49,682 nucleotides of DNA from Propylenella binzhouense (GTDB lineage Bacteria > Pseudomonadota > Alphaproteobacteria > Rhizobiales > Afifellaceae). This document shows positions 16,340 through 25,924 of the stretch, piece after piece. The translations under genes were made by a program, and so were the position numbers. Position 1 is the first letter of the stretch, and each line of letters starts with the position of its first letter. The notes under the pieces were generated by a model, which did no database searches, was not told the origin of the DNA, and saw nothing but the letters and a program-made list of their open reading frames with translations. The stretch covers positions 1 to 49,682 of the forward strand of contig NZ_SPKJ01000023.1 in NCBI RefSeq assembly GCF_009866965.1, read 5' to 3'.

Positions 16340-19267
16340 ATGCACCGAGGACATATGTCCTCTCAAGGCGAGCCGACGGAACCAGACCTCGGGGTGATAA
16401 CGTCGCCCCCCGGCGTCCCTACTCTTAATGACTGGCAGAGGCGGCTCGAAGAGCATTTCGCCTCCCTGTCGGCCGTGCGGCGCGTGCGTAACCTCCCGCT
16501 TTTCGCGCTCGAGCATGGGCTAGATCGCCAAGAGCGCGCCAGCATCGCGACGGCTCTTCACGAAAGCCTGCGATCCGGCGAGCGGCTCGGTAAGCACTGG
16601 CTCGTCTGGGTGGTCTACGCGGCCGAGCAGGGCTACGACTACGACGGCGAGGAGTTCTGGTCGACCTTCGAGGCCAGAACACCTTTGTGGACCCAGCGCG
16701 CCGACCGCACCTCGCTGCGCAACTGGTTTCGCAAGTTCCACACCGCCTACGGCGGGTTCAAGCCCACCGGCCCCTGGGCGAACTGGTTCTCGATCATCGC
16801 CTGGCCGATCACACACGCGCTGCTGCCCAAGGATCTCCAGCAGCAGCTGGCCCGCGCCCTCTACCAGCTTCGCTTTCAGGTCGCCGCCCGCATCGAGAGC
16901 CCCCCAGCCGACCTCGGCCGCTATATCGCGCGCTTCTCCCAAGATGCCAGTTCGCGGTTTCGCAACTTCCTCGAACAAGAGGAGATCGTCGGCCGCATCG
17001 TCCTAGCGCTATTGGGCGGACGCGCCGCCGAAGCGCAGCACTTCATCCACCCCCCGACGCTGGCGCGGGTCGTCGAGGACTTGGAGCGGGCTCGAAGCGC
17101 CCGGGCCTGGCTACGCGACGCTCGTCAGGCGGTTGAGCGCGCCCAGATGAAGGGAGCGTCCCGAGGACTGGTGGTCACGCGCGGCCAGGCCGCCAACGAG
17201 CAGTCCGAGCCACAGAAGTCCGCCGCACCCTACATTCGTCCGCGCCTAACGCTGCGTCGCACGGGAACGTCCGAATGGACGCCAGTCGTCGAACTGCCGA
17301 GCTTGAGGCCGATTGCCGACCTCCATCCCGATGTCGGTCATTTCCTTCGGCGAACGCGATGCACGGTGGCCGGCTCGGCCGGCGCGCTCCCAGCCGGATG
17401 GCTCGCCTCAGGCGATCAGCGGCGCGTCCTCGCCGAATGGCCCGCGACCGGCCAACCGATGGTCCGATTCGAGAGCCAGAATGCCGTCGTCGAGAATCTT
17501 CTGCAAAGCGATGGCTGCATCAGCTCAGGCCCGCTCTGGGTCTTCCGCGTCGGTCCTGACGGCCTCGCGCATGAGATCATCGGCCGCTTGGTGCGACCAG
17601 GCCGAACCTACGTGCTGGTCTCAAGAGAGACGCTCCCTATACCTGCCCTCGCCGAGGCGGCGGTTCTCCGCTGCGCGGGCGTGCAGGCGTGGGTGCTCCG
17701 GGTGCCGGATCAACTCTCGGCCGCTGACATCGTCGCCTTCAAGGCCCTTGGTCTCTCCGTCGCCCAGACGGTCCGGATTCGGCCCGCTGGCCTCGATGCC
17801 CGCCGCTGGGATGGCGAGGGATTTAGCGAATGGGTTGAAGGTGAAACACCCTGCTTTGCCCTAGAGAGCGACTTCCCTCTCGCCGCGTACGACCTTCGCC
17901 TGAACGGAGAACAGTCCGTCCGTGTGTCGGCCGCCGGCGGACAGTTGCCACTGTTCATCAAGCTGCCGGCGCTCTCGACCGGGCAGCATCAGCTTATGGT
18001 CCGCGCCATCAGAGCCGACGGTGGTGGCGACGCCGCGTTGGCGCCGGTCGAAGGTTTCGTGTCGCTCGTCGTGCGTCCACCGCAGCCGTGGAGCACCGGG
18101 AGCGCGGGTCACAACGGCCTCGTCGTAACAGCGGAGCCGGCCGAGCCCAGCCTGGATCGCCTCTGGGAAGGCGAAGTGGCACTCCAAATCTTCGGGCCTT
18201 CTGGGCGCCGCGTCAGCGCGTGGGTCGAACTGCTCGACGGCGGAGGCGATCAGTTGTCCAGCGAGAAGGTCGCCGAACTCACGCTACCAACGACGCCAAG
18301 CGCATGGGAGCGCGCGTTAGCATCGTTCCTGCAGAGAGACCGTGATCCCTGGGCGTATCTGAGCGCGAGCGCCGGCACTCTCATCGTCGATGGCGAGGCG
18401 CTCGGCAGCCACCGCGTCCCGCTGACCCGCGACGTTAGCCCCGTCCGCTGGGTGTGGCACAAGACGCAGCGCTCGACGGCGCTTCGCCTTGTCGATGACC
18501 ACGAGGGTGACGATCCCCTCCATGTAATGTTCTATCCCTTCGCCGCGCCCGCCGAGGGGGTGCCGATCAGTCGCGACGTCCTCGCGACCGCGTGGGTTCC
18601 CGACGGGATTGGCGGCCTTTGCGTCGCCAGTTACGGCGCTCAGCGTCAAGCCCTCGTCGCGAGCATGCCGCAAGTAGTGGGCGGGTTCGCCGGACTGCTC
18701 GTCCAGCCGGTCATAAGGTCGCTACCGACCGGCGACGAGGCTGTGCTATTGCTCCACGACCTCATTCAACTCTGGTCTGGCGCGCGCCTCACCGGCCCCC
18801 TGGCTGGCCAGCGCCGTGACCGAGCCGTAGAGGGTCTCGCGGAACAGCTTATCCGATTGCTGTGCGGCGCCGACTGGGCGGCGGCCGAGGCTGCCTACAA
18901 GCGGTCATCGCGCGGCGAGCACGATCTGCGGCGCTTGGCAGACCGGGTCGGCGGGCCGCCGGCTTTTGCCTTCGTTCTCGCGCGCGATGCCATTCTCTAC
19001 CGATCAATGGGCCGGGACGAACGGCTCAATCACTTTGCTGGCCTAGCCGATCGGTACGGCGTTGCCCGGCGGGAGGCCTGCTCGGCGGCGCTCGACCTGT
19101 GTGACACCATGGGTCGCTACGCACCGCTGGATCGGCCGGCGGTCAGCCGTCTCGTCGCCGCCTCGCGGCCTTGGCCTGCCGTCATCCGGGGTGCGCGGCT
19201 GATCCACATCGCGACCCCGGTGCGCAGCGCCGCGCCTCTTGCGACGTCCGCGCCGAGGCGCGGATGA
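16340..19267 (+). CDS. Large cluster protein of unknown function (975 aa)
   Basis: I do not recognise this protein. The N-terminal third (about 25-230) is helical and rich in Trp, with segments such as WVVYAAEQGYDYDGEEFW, TSLRNWFRKFHTAYGG and WANWFSIIAWPITHALLP. The middle and C-terminal parts look beta-rich (VSRETLPIPAL, EGFVSLVVRPPQPW) and then helical. There is no Walker motif, signal peptide or convincing transmembrane helix. The start is ATG 16340, or ATG 16355, which has GAGGA close upstream. It overlaps the next gene by ATGA. It occupies the place where Druantia types carry their accessory proteins (DruB/C/D or DruH), but I cannot align it to them from memory. Confidence 0.8.
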   Translation: MHRGHMSSQGEPTEPDLGVITSPPGVPTLNDWQRRLEEHFASLSAVRRVRNLPLFALEHGLDRQERASIATALHESLRSGERLGKHWLVWVVYAAEQGYDYDGEEFWSTFEARTPLWTQRADRTSLRNWFRKFHTAYGGFKPTGPWANWFSIIAWPITHALLPKDLQQQLARALYQLRFQVAARIESPPADLGRYIARFSQDASSRFRNFLEQEEIVGRIVLALLGGRAAEAQHFIHPPTLARVVEDLERARSARAWLRDARQAVERAQMKGASRGLVVTRGQAANEQSEPQKSAAPYIRPRLTLRRTGTSEWTPVVELPSLRPIADLHPDVGHFLRRTRCTVAGSAGALPAGWLASGDQRRVLAEWPATGQPMVRFESQNAVVENLLQSDGCISSGPLWVFRVGPDGLAHEIIGRLVRPGRTYVLVSRETLPIPALAEAAVLRCAGVQAWVLRVPDQLSAADIVAFKALGLSVAQTVRIRPAGLDARRWDGEGFSEWVEGETPCFALESDFPLAAYDLRLNGEQSVRVSAAGGQLPLFIKLPALSTGQHQLMVRAIRADGGGDAALAPVEGFVSLVVRPPQPWSTGSAGHNGLVVTAEPAEPSLDRLWEGEVALQIFGPSGRRVSAWVELLDGGGDQLSSEKVAELTLPTTPSAWERALASFLQRDRDPWAYLSASAGTLIVDGEALGSHRVPLTRDVSPVRWVWHKTQRSTALRLVDDHEGDDPLHVMFYPFAAPAEGVPISRDVLATAWVPDGIGGLCVASYGAQRQALVASMPQVVGGFAGLLVQPVIRSLPTGDEAVLLLHDLIQLWSGARLTGPLAGQRRDRAVEGLAEQLIRLLCGADWAAAEAAYKRSSRGEHDLRRLADRVGGPPAFAFVLARDAILYRSMGRDERLNHFAGLADRYGVARREACSAALDLCDTMGRYAPLDRPAVSRLVAASRPWPAVIRGARLIHIATPVRSAAPLATSAPRRG

Positions 19268-20334
19268 TCGAACTCGCGAAAGCTGAGGACGTCGTCCGCG
19301 CGGCGCGGACGAACCTCGGCCTTGAAGCGTCGGCAACAATCGACGGCGAGTACATCGCTGCAGGACTGCGACGCCTGGCCGGCTTCCTATGCCCTTGCTC
19401 GCCGAAAACACTGCTTGGATCCATGGTGGAGAGCCACCGCGGGCTGGCCGGCGATGATTTCGCCGACCGCGTCGAGGAGGCTATCGATGCCTTGGTCGCT
19501 ATCGGCGACCTGCTGGAGTTGAGCGACGTCACGACGCTTGATGAAACGGTCAAGTCGACTTGGCTGTTCGCCGCCCCGCCGTCGTTCGTTCTGCGGGCCT
19601 CGGGAACCGCCTTTCTGCTGGGCTTGGCACCTGACGAGGCGACGCCGGTGCCCGTTGACCTTCAGCGTCGGCTGCGCACCCGCGGCACCACGCGCACGAT
19701 CGATCCCTCGCCCGGCGAGGATCTCGAGACCCTGCTCACAGGGCTCGGGCTTCGACACCTCTCCATGGAGAATTGGCTCCGACATCCCAAACAGGAGGCC
19801 GCACGAGCGCTCGTCGCGTCGCTGGACTCCCTGCTGGACCGTCAAACCCGTTCCGGCGAAGTGGCCGACCTTCGCGTTCTCGACGGGAGGCGGCCCTCGC
19901 GACGGTACCGGGCGCGTTGGTGCGAGCCCGGCACGCTGAACGGCCGGTATATCGTCCGCCGTCCGCAAGCCTACGGGGCCGATCTCTGGGGCTACGCCGA
20001 ACTGGCCAACGGAGCGGCGGTTAGGCTGATCGACTTTCCTCCCGCGGGCAGTCGTTGGCGCGGCTGCGACATCGCTTGGCGCGCCCAAATGGCCGTCGAC
20101 GCGCTCTCGGGTGACTGTCAGCTCTATCGCCGGCAGGCCTCGGGTGACGCGGTGACCATTGACCTCTTCTCGCCGATTCCCGACTGGGCGCGACGCCGCC
20201 TAGCGTTCGTCGGAGAGGAGTTGGAGCCCGAATCCAGCCTGCTGTCCTACCGCTTTTCTCCGGCAGAAGCGGCAACGGAAGAGCAGTTCCTGCGCGACTT
20301 CCTCTTCCTGCAGTCAGATCCAGCGTGGAAATGA
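19264..20334 (+). CDS. Cluster protein of unknown function (356 aa)
   Basis: This gene overlaps both neighbours by ATGA, which sets its start at ATG 19264 (MIELAKAEDVVRAARTNLGLEAS) rather than any upstream codon. It has an N-terminal helical part, then a mixed segment with SRRYRARWCEPGTLNGRYIVRRPQAYGADLWGYAEL and a C-terminal helix EEQFLRDFLFLQ. No enzyme motif is visible. Coupled translation with the 975-residue protein and the DruE-like helicase suggests a stable complex of the three. The function is not known to me. Confidence 0.8.
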   Translation: MIELAKAEDVVRAARTNLGLEASATIDGEYIAAGLRRLAGFLCPCSPKTLLGSMVESHRGLAGDDFADRVEEAIDALVAIGDLLELSDVTTLDETVKSTWLFAAPPSFVLRASGTAFLLGLAPDEATPVPVDLQRRLRTRGTTRTIDPSPGEDLETLLTGLGLRHLSMENWLRHPKQEAARALVASLDSLLDRQTRSGEVADLRVLDGRRPSRRYRARWCEPGTLNGRYIVRRPQAYGADLWGYAELANGAAVRLIDFPPAGSRWRGCDIAWRAQMAVDALSGDCQLYRRQASGDAVTIDLFSPIPDWARRRLAFVGEELEPESSLLSYRFSPAEAATEEQFLRDFLFLQSDPAWK

Positions 20335-23300
20335 AAAGACACATGGCCCGAACAATCCAAGACACGATCGATCATCTTCACGCTTCGCTGAAGGACTACA
20401 TCGAAGCAACCTATCATATCGGGAACCCGGCTCTGATCTGGCAACGGCGTAAACTCCTCGAGCGTGCGGGCGTTACTCACCAAATACCCTATCTCGAGTC
20501 GACCCCTAAGTATCAGGCCGGGAAACGGTTTGCCGAAATGAGCGGGCTACCGCCCGCAGCGCTCGCGATTTACACCACGCTGGCCAAGCCCGGAGACGAA
20601 GGTCCGAGGCTCCTGTTCGATCCGCCCTACCGGCACCAGGGCGACGCGATTACGCACGCGCTGATCGAGTCCAAGAACCTCGTCATCATGACTGGTACCG
20701 GCTCGGGCAAGACCGAGTCCTTCCTCATGCCGATCCTGGGCAAGTTCGCGCGCGAAGCCGCGGAGCGACCCGGCGGCTTCAAGCACAATGCCGTGCGCGC
20801 GCTCCTGCTCTATCCTATGAACGCGCTGGTCAATGACCAATTGGGGCGCCTCCGCGCGATCTTCGGGGACCCGCGACTGGTCGAGATGTTTCGCGGTTGG
20901 GCCCAGCGACCGCCGACTTTCGCCCGATATACGAGTCGTACGCCCTACGCCGGCGTGCGGTCCGGAAAGCGGGACGGCAAGAAGCTGGCCTCGTTCGAGG
21001 AGTTCTTCGTCGAGATCGAGCGGCAGGCGTCCGGGCCGTCGTCCGAGGAGCAGGCCCGCGCGGTGGAACTCCGCGCGCAGTTGAAGGCTCGTGGGAAATG
21101 GCCCGCCAAGCCCGATCTCAAACGTTGGTTCGGCGACAAGGGCGCGCGTTGGGTGAACCCGAAGACCGGCGAGTTCCTGCGCGCGGTCACGCTCGAAAAC
21201 GATTCGGAGTTGATCACCCGACACGAGACTCAGGTTGCGGCCCCCGACCTCCTAGTCACCAACTACTCGATGCTCGAGTACATGATGATGCGCCCGATCG
21301 AGCGGCCGATCTTCGACCAGACTCGCGCGTGGCTGGCGAGCAATCCGGGCGAGAAGTTCACCGTCGTGCTCGACGAAGCGCACCTTTACCGCGGCGCCGC
21401 GGGAGCCGAGGTCGGATTGCTGTTGCGTCGCTTGCGTGATCGGCTGGACATTCCGGTCGAGCGCTTCCAGGTCATTTGCGCGACCGCCAGCTTCAGCAGC
21501 CGAGACTACGCCAGCGACTTCGGCGCTCAGTTGTCGGGTGTGCCCGCGGAGAGCTTTGTTCCCGTCACCGGCAAACTCGATCTGCGCTCGCACGCCGCTT
21601 CCGGGTCGGTGCACGAGGCCGAACTGCTCGCATCGCTCGATCTTGTGCGCTTCTACGCAGCCGATCCCGCTGATCGCGCGGCCGCCGTCGCACCCCTCCT
21701 CGCGCATCGATCCGTCGAGCCCACCGGCGATGTTGAGAAGGACCTCCACGCTGCGCTCGTCGACTTCCCACCGCTCGGCCTGCTCGTGAACATGACCATG
21801 AAACAAGCGCGGCCCGTCGCGAGCCTCGGCGGCGCGCTCTTTCCTGACAGCCCGGCGCTCGCCGATCAGGCGGTGACAGCCCTGCTGGCGCTCGGCAGCG
21901 TCGCCCGCGAGTCGCCCGAGGCGGCCGGCCTGCTTCCGTGCCGGATCCACAATTTCTACCGCGGCCTGCCGGGACTGTGGGTGTGCATGGACGCCGATTG
22001 CACCGAACTGACGGACGAGGAGCGGTCGGGGATCTGCGGCCGCATGTACAGCCAGCCGCGGGAGACGTGCGGGTGCGGTGCGCGCGTCCTGCAGTTTTAC
22101 ACCTGCCGCAACTGCGGTGCCGCGCATGCACGGGCGCATTCCGATGACGTCGACACGCCGAACGCGCTCTGGTCGGAGCCCGGCCGCCGGCTCAGGATGC
22201 AGGGTGGCGAAACAGCGCCGTTGCTTGACCTCGACCTGCTCCTCGAAGCGCCGCGCCTAACCGACCTAGCCGAACTCGCCGACTACGACCTCGAGACAGG
22301 CCGCCTAAATCCGCCTAAGCTGGGTGCTCGCGCGCGGTCGGTCTACATCCGCAAGGACCGCATCACGCCGGCCGCCGACGATGACGGCGAGGTCGACACC
22401 CGGGCGGAGGTTCGCGGCCAGTTCACCCCATGTGCGGTCTGCGGCGAGAGCGCCGCCTACGGCCGCACCTCGATCCAGGATCACCAGACCAAGGGTGACC
22501 AGCCGTTCCAGGCGCTCGTAGCGCGGCAGATACAGGTCCAACCGCCCGCCCCGCAACCGGCAACCGGTTTCGCGCCACTTCGCGGTCGCAAGGTCCTGGT
22601 GTTTTCCGATTCCCGGCAGGTCGCCGCGCGGCTGGCGCCCAATTTGCAGATGTACTCCGTGCGAGACGCGCTGCGCTCGCTTATCGTCTGGGGCTTCGAC
22701 CGGCTGCGGCAGCATCCGATGATCCCGGCGATGCTGAGCCTCGACGACCTCTACCTCTCGGTCCTGCTCGGCTCCAAGGGGCTCGGCGTCCGCCTTCGGC
22801 CCGAACTCAAGCCGGGAGAGAGCTTCGCTGCCGAGGCGAGCGTCGACACGGCGGTCAGGGACGGCGCGCTCGACGACCCCATGAAGCTCCAGATGCTCTG
22901 GATGGAGGTGCGCAACGAGACCCCGCCGGAGGCGCTGCTCGACGACATCGTCAAGACCGTGCGCGACCGCCATCTCGGCTTAGAGGCGCTCGCGCTCGCC
23001 TCGCTGCGAGAGGCAGCGAACAAGGCCAAGGACGTGCACGCGTTGCCCGCGATCGCGGGCGTTGCTGAGACCAATGAGGACAAGATCGCGCTCGCGCGCG
23101 CATGGCTGCGCTGCTGGCGTTCCGAAGGATTCTGGCTGAACGCCATGCCGAGCACCTGGTACAAGCGGCCAAAGGGCCGGGGGACCAGCGTCAAAGCGCG
23201 CAAGGGCTCTTTCCAGGCGATGCGAACGGTGCTCCCCGACAAGGCCGCTTACAAGATCTTCGACAAGAGCTGGCACCCGACGCTGATGACCATATTCGCC

Positions 23301-25907
23301 GCCGATATGGAAAGCGGGTACAAGCGGCTCGCCGGGAAGAATCTCTCGCTTGAGCTGGACGGAGATTGGGTGCGCTGCTCCGCCTGCCGCTCGGTGCACC
23401 GGCCAGTTCCCAAGCTCCCGCATTGCCTGGATTGCGGAAGCGCGGACGTGGCCGCGCTCGACCCCGAAAACGATCCCGTCTTTGCCGCCCGCAAGGGCTA
23501 CTACCGGTCTCCGGTCGTCGCCGCGCTGACCGATCCCAGCGGCAAGCCGATGGCACTCATCGCGGCCGAACACACGGCGCAACTGAACGCCCCGCAAAGC
23601 GAGGACGTGTTCTCCAAGGCGGAAGAGAACGAGTTGCTGTTCCAGGACGTGGAGATGAACTGGGGCGCGGCAGCGAAGCGTGCAACCGCCATCGACGTGC
23701 TGTCGAGCACGACGACGATGGAGGTCGGCATCGACATCGGGGCGCTCTCTGGCGTGGCCCTTCGCAACATGCCCCCTGGGCGCGCCAACTACCAGCAGCG
23801 CGCCGGCCGCGCCGGCCGCCGCGGCAACGCCGTCGCGACGGTCGTGGCCTTCGGGAGCGCCGATAGTCACGACGAGCATTACTTCAGCGAACCAGACGCG
23901 ATGATTGCGGGGCCGGTCGTCGACCCCAAGCTCACGCTCGACAACCCCGACATCGTCCAGCGGCACATCCGGGCCTTCCTGCTCCAGAGCTACCACCAGG
24001 ATCGGATTCCCGCGTTCGATCCGACGGCGGATCCTAACCTGTTCTCGGTTCTCGGCACGATCGAGGACTTTCGGACCACGACCGCCCGACTCAACCGAAG
24101 TGACTTCGCCGATTGGCTGGCTTCGAATGCTCCGGCGCTTCGGGCGCGCGTGGCGAGTTGGATCCCGCACCAATTGACTCAGGGGGATCGCGCCAAACTG
24201 CTCGACGAGATGGCGTCCGACTGCTTGGCGGCGATCGATGAGGCGATGCGATCGCAGGCGCTGGGCGGAGACAAGTTCACCGAAGAGACGGAGGACACCA
24301 ACGACAACTCCGTCGAGGAGAGCGCTGAGGCACCTCCCGAAGCGGGCGAGGAAGCGCCGCCTCAGAAGGCGCTCACCGGGAAGCTCTTGGACCGGCTGCT
24401 CTATAAGGGAGTGCTCCCGCGCTACGCGTTCCCAACCGATGTGGCGCCCTTTAACGTGTTCGATGTCGACCGTTCGACCCCCCACCGCCCGATCATGAAG
24501 TTCGCCCCGTCGCAGTCGCTACCCGTTGCGCTTTCGCAGTACGCGCCCGGCAAGACGGTCTGGATCTCGGGCAAGTGCTACACGTCGGGGGCGATCTATT
24601 CGCCGATGGCGGAGGATCGCTACGATGCCTGGCAGAGTCGTCGCCTCTATCGCGAGTGCTCGGAATGTAGCTTCGCCGAGACGGTACCGCTCGACGCCGG
24701 GCTTGAGCCTGGGGTTGCCAAGGACTGCTACGCGTGCGGCGCGGAAGGGACGTTCGGGCCGACCCGCTACTGGCTGCGCCCGCCGGGGTTCGCGCATCCC
24801 GTCTACGAAGAGGAATTAACCTCTCCCGACGACATGCCGGAGACGGCGTACGCGACGCGCGCCAAGCTGACGATGCCGACGCCCGCCGACGACGCGAAGT
24901 GGATCGCGGTCAACGAGCGCATCCGCGCCATGCCCGACCGCAAGCATCTGCTCGTCTCGAACACGGGGCCCAAGCACGACGGCTACAACTACTGCACCAA
25001 ATGTGGGCGGATCGAAGCGACGGCCGAAAGTTCCGCGGCGATGAGCGGCCCCCACCGTAAGCCCTATCCCAACGACAAGGAGCCGGACTGCCCAGGGTCC
25101 GGCACCACGCGCCACCTGGTTCTCGGCACGGACTTCATCACTGACATTGCGCTCTTCTCGCTGCGGGTGGCGGCCCCGCTCAAGCTGAAGCCAGGCTTTT
25201 ACCCGACCGATGTGGCGCTTCGTACCGTCAGCGAAGCGCTCGCGAAAGCGGCCTGCGAAATGTTAGAAATCGAAGCCGGCGAGCTAATGGCGGAGTACCG
25301 ACCGGCACTCACGCCGGGTGGTCGCAACGGCCTCGAGGCGGAGATTTTCCTCTACGATACGCTCCCGGGGGGCGCCGGCTTCGCGGGCCAACTGGCGGGG
25401 CAAGGCGAGGAGTTGTTCCAACGAGCTCTAGCGCTCATGAAGACCTGCCCGGAGAGTTGCGATGCATCCTGCTATCGCTGTCTGCGCAGCTTCAAGAACA
25501 AGTTCGAGCACGGCTTCCTCGACCGCCATGTCGGTGCTGAACTGCTCGACTACCTGCTTCACGGTGAAATACAGCCGTTCGACCCGGGACGCATCAAGGC
25601 GTCGACGGAGCTACTGAAACAGGATTTGGAGCGTCAAGCAGACAGCACGAAGTTCACGCTGGAAGAGGAGATCAGCGTACCAGGTGTAGGCCAAGTGATC
25701 GTTCCCATCCTAGCCACCCGACCAGACGGTCGCCGCTACGCCATTGCATTGTCGGGCGCGCTCACCACCGATCATCCCGCTGACCCCCTGATCGCGCAGA
25801 TGCGCGAGGAATGGGATGGAGTCACTGTGATCTCAGTCAATGAATTGCTGGTGCGCGGTAACCTGCCTGCCGCCACTCGCGCGGTGCAGAGCCAGATCGC
25901 GAACTAA
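20331..25907 (+). CDS. DruE-like DEAH helicase with DUF1998
   Basis: A 1858-residue SF2 helicase. The N-terminal half has Walker A MTGTGSGKTES (about 120-130), YPMNALVNDQLGRLR, NYSMLEYMMMR, LDEAHLYRGAAGAE (DEAH, about 346) and motif III ATASF. The second helicase lobe carries VEVGIDIGALSGVALRNMP and QRAGRAGRRG (about 1156). Cys pairs suggest zinc sites (CGCGARVLQFYTCRNCGAAH, CSACRSVHRP, YCTKCGR). The C-terminus is a DUF1998 domain with YDTLPGGAGFA and the CPESCDASCYRCLRSF cluster (about 1705). Helicase plus DUF1998 in a single chain of this size is the DruE layout, while DISARM splits the two between DrmA and DrmB. The start is ATG 20331, overlapping the previous stop. Confidence 0.9.
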   Translation: MKRHMARTIQDTIDHLHASLKDYIEATYHIGNPALIWQRRKLLERAGVTHQIPYLESTPKYQAGKRFAEMSGLPPAALAIYTTLAKPGDEGPRLLFDPPYRHQGDAITHALIESKNLVIMTGTGSGKTESFLMPILGKFAREAAERPGGFKHNAVRALLLYPMNALVNDQLGRLRAIFGDPRLVEMFRGWAQRPPTFARYTSRTPYAGVRSGKRDGKKLASFEEFFVEIERQASGPSSEEQARAVELRAQLKARGKWPAKPDLKRWFGDKGARWVNPKTGEFLRAVTLENDSELITRHETQVAAPDLLVTNYSMLEYMMMRPIERPIFDQTRAWLASNPGEKFTVVLDEAHLYRGAAGAEVGLLLRRLRDRLDIPVERFQVICATASFSSRDYASDFGAQLSGVPAESFVPVTGKLDLRSHAASGSVHEAELLASLDLVRFYAADPADRAAAVAPLLAHRSVEPTGDVEKDLHAALVDFPPLGLLVNMTMKQARPVASLGGALFPDSPALADQAVTALLALGSVARESPEAAGLLPCRIHNFYRGLPGLWVCMDADCTELTDEERSGICGRMYSQPRETCGCGARVLQFYTCRNCGAAHARAHSDDVDTPNALWSEPGRRLRMQGGETAPLLDLDLLLEAPRLTDLAELADYDLETGRLNPPKLGARARSVYIRKDRITPAADDDGEVDTRAEVRGQFTPCAVCGESAAYGRTSIQDHQTKGDQPFQALVARQIQVQPPAPQPATGFAPLRGRKVLVFSDSRQVAARLAPNLQMYSVRDALRSLIVWGFDRLRQHPMIPAMLSLDDLYLSVLLGSKGLGVRLRPELKPGESFAAEASVDTAVRDGALDDPMKLQMLWMEVRNETPPEALLDDIVKTVRDRHLGLEALALASLREAANKAKDVHALPAIAGVAETNEDKIALARAWLRCWRSEGFWLNAMPSTWYKRPKGRGTSVKARKGSFQAMRTVLPDKAAYKIFDKSWHPTLMTIFAADMESGYKRLAGKNLSLELDGDWVRCSACRSVHRPVPKLPHCLDCGSADVAALDPENDPVFAARKGYYRSPVVAALTDPSGKPMALIAAEHTAQLNAPQSEDVFSKAEENELLFQDVEMNWGAAAKRATAIDVLSSTTTMEVGIDIGALSGVALRNMPPGRANYQQRAGRAGRRGNAVATVVAFGSADSHDEHYFSEPDAMIAGPVVDPKLTLDNPDIVQRHIRAFLLQSYHQDRIPAFDPTADPNLFSVLGTIEDFRTTTARLNRSDFADWLASNAPALRARVASWIPHQLTQGDRAKLLDEMASDCLAAIDEAMRSQALGGDKFTEETEDTNDNSVEESAEAPPEAGEEAPPQKALTGKLLDRLLYKGVLPRYAFPTDVAPFNVFDVDRSTPHRPIMKFAPSQSLPVALSQYAPGKTVWISGKCYTSGAIYSPMAEDRYDAWQSRRLYRECSECSFAETVPLDAGLEPGVAKDCYACGAEGTFGPTRYWLRPPGFAHPVYEEELTSPDDMPETAYATRAKLTMPTPADDAKWIAVNERIRAMPDRKHLLVSNTGPKHDGYNYCTKCGRIEATAESSAAMSGPHRKPYPNDKEPDCPGSGTTRHLVLGTDFITDIALFSLRVAAPLKLKPGFYPTDVALRTVSEALAKAACEMLEIEAGELMAEYRPALTPGGRNGLEAEIFLYDTLPGGAGFAGQLAGQGEELFQRALALMKTCPESCDASCYRCLRSFKNKFEHGFLDRHVGAELLDYLLHGEIQPFDPGRIKASTELLKQDLERQADSTKFTLEEEISVPGVGQVIVPILATRPDGRRYAIALSGALTTDHPADPLIAQMREEWDGVTVISVNELLVRGNLPAATRAVQSQIAN

Positions 25908-25924
25908 TACCCCGCTGCGGCTGC

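Noticed and set aside
20331-25907. DISARM system
   Set aside because: DISARM has DUF1998 in a separate protein and a methyltransferase plus PLD nuclease nearby; here helicase and DUF1998 are fused and neither partner is present in the cluster.
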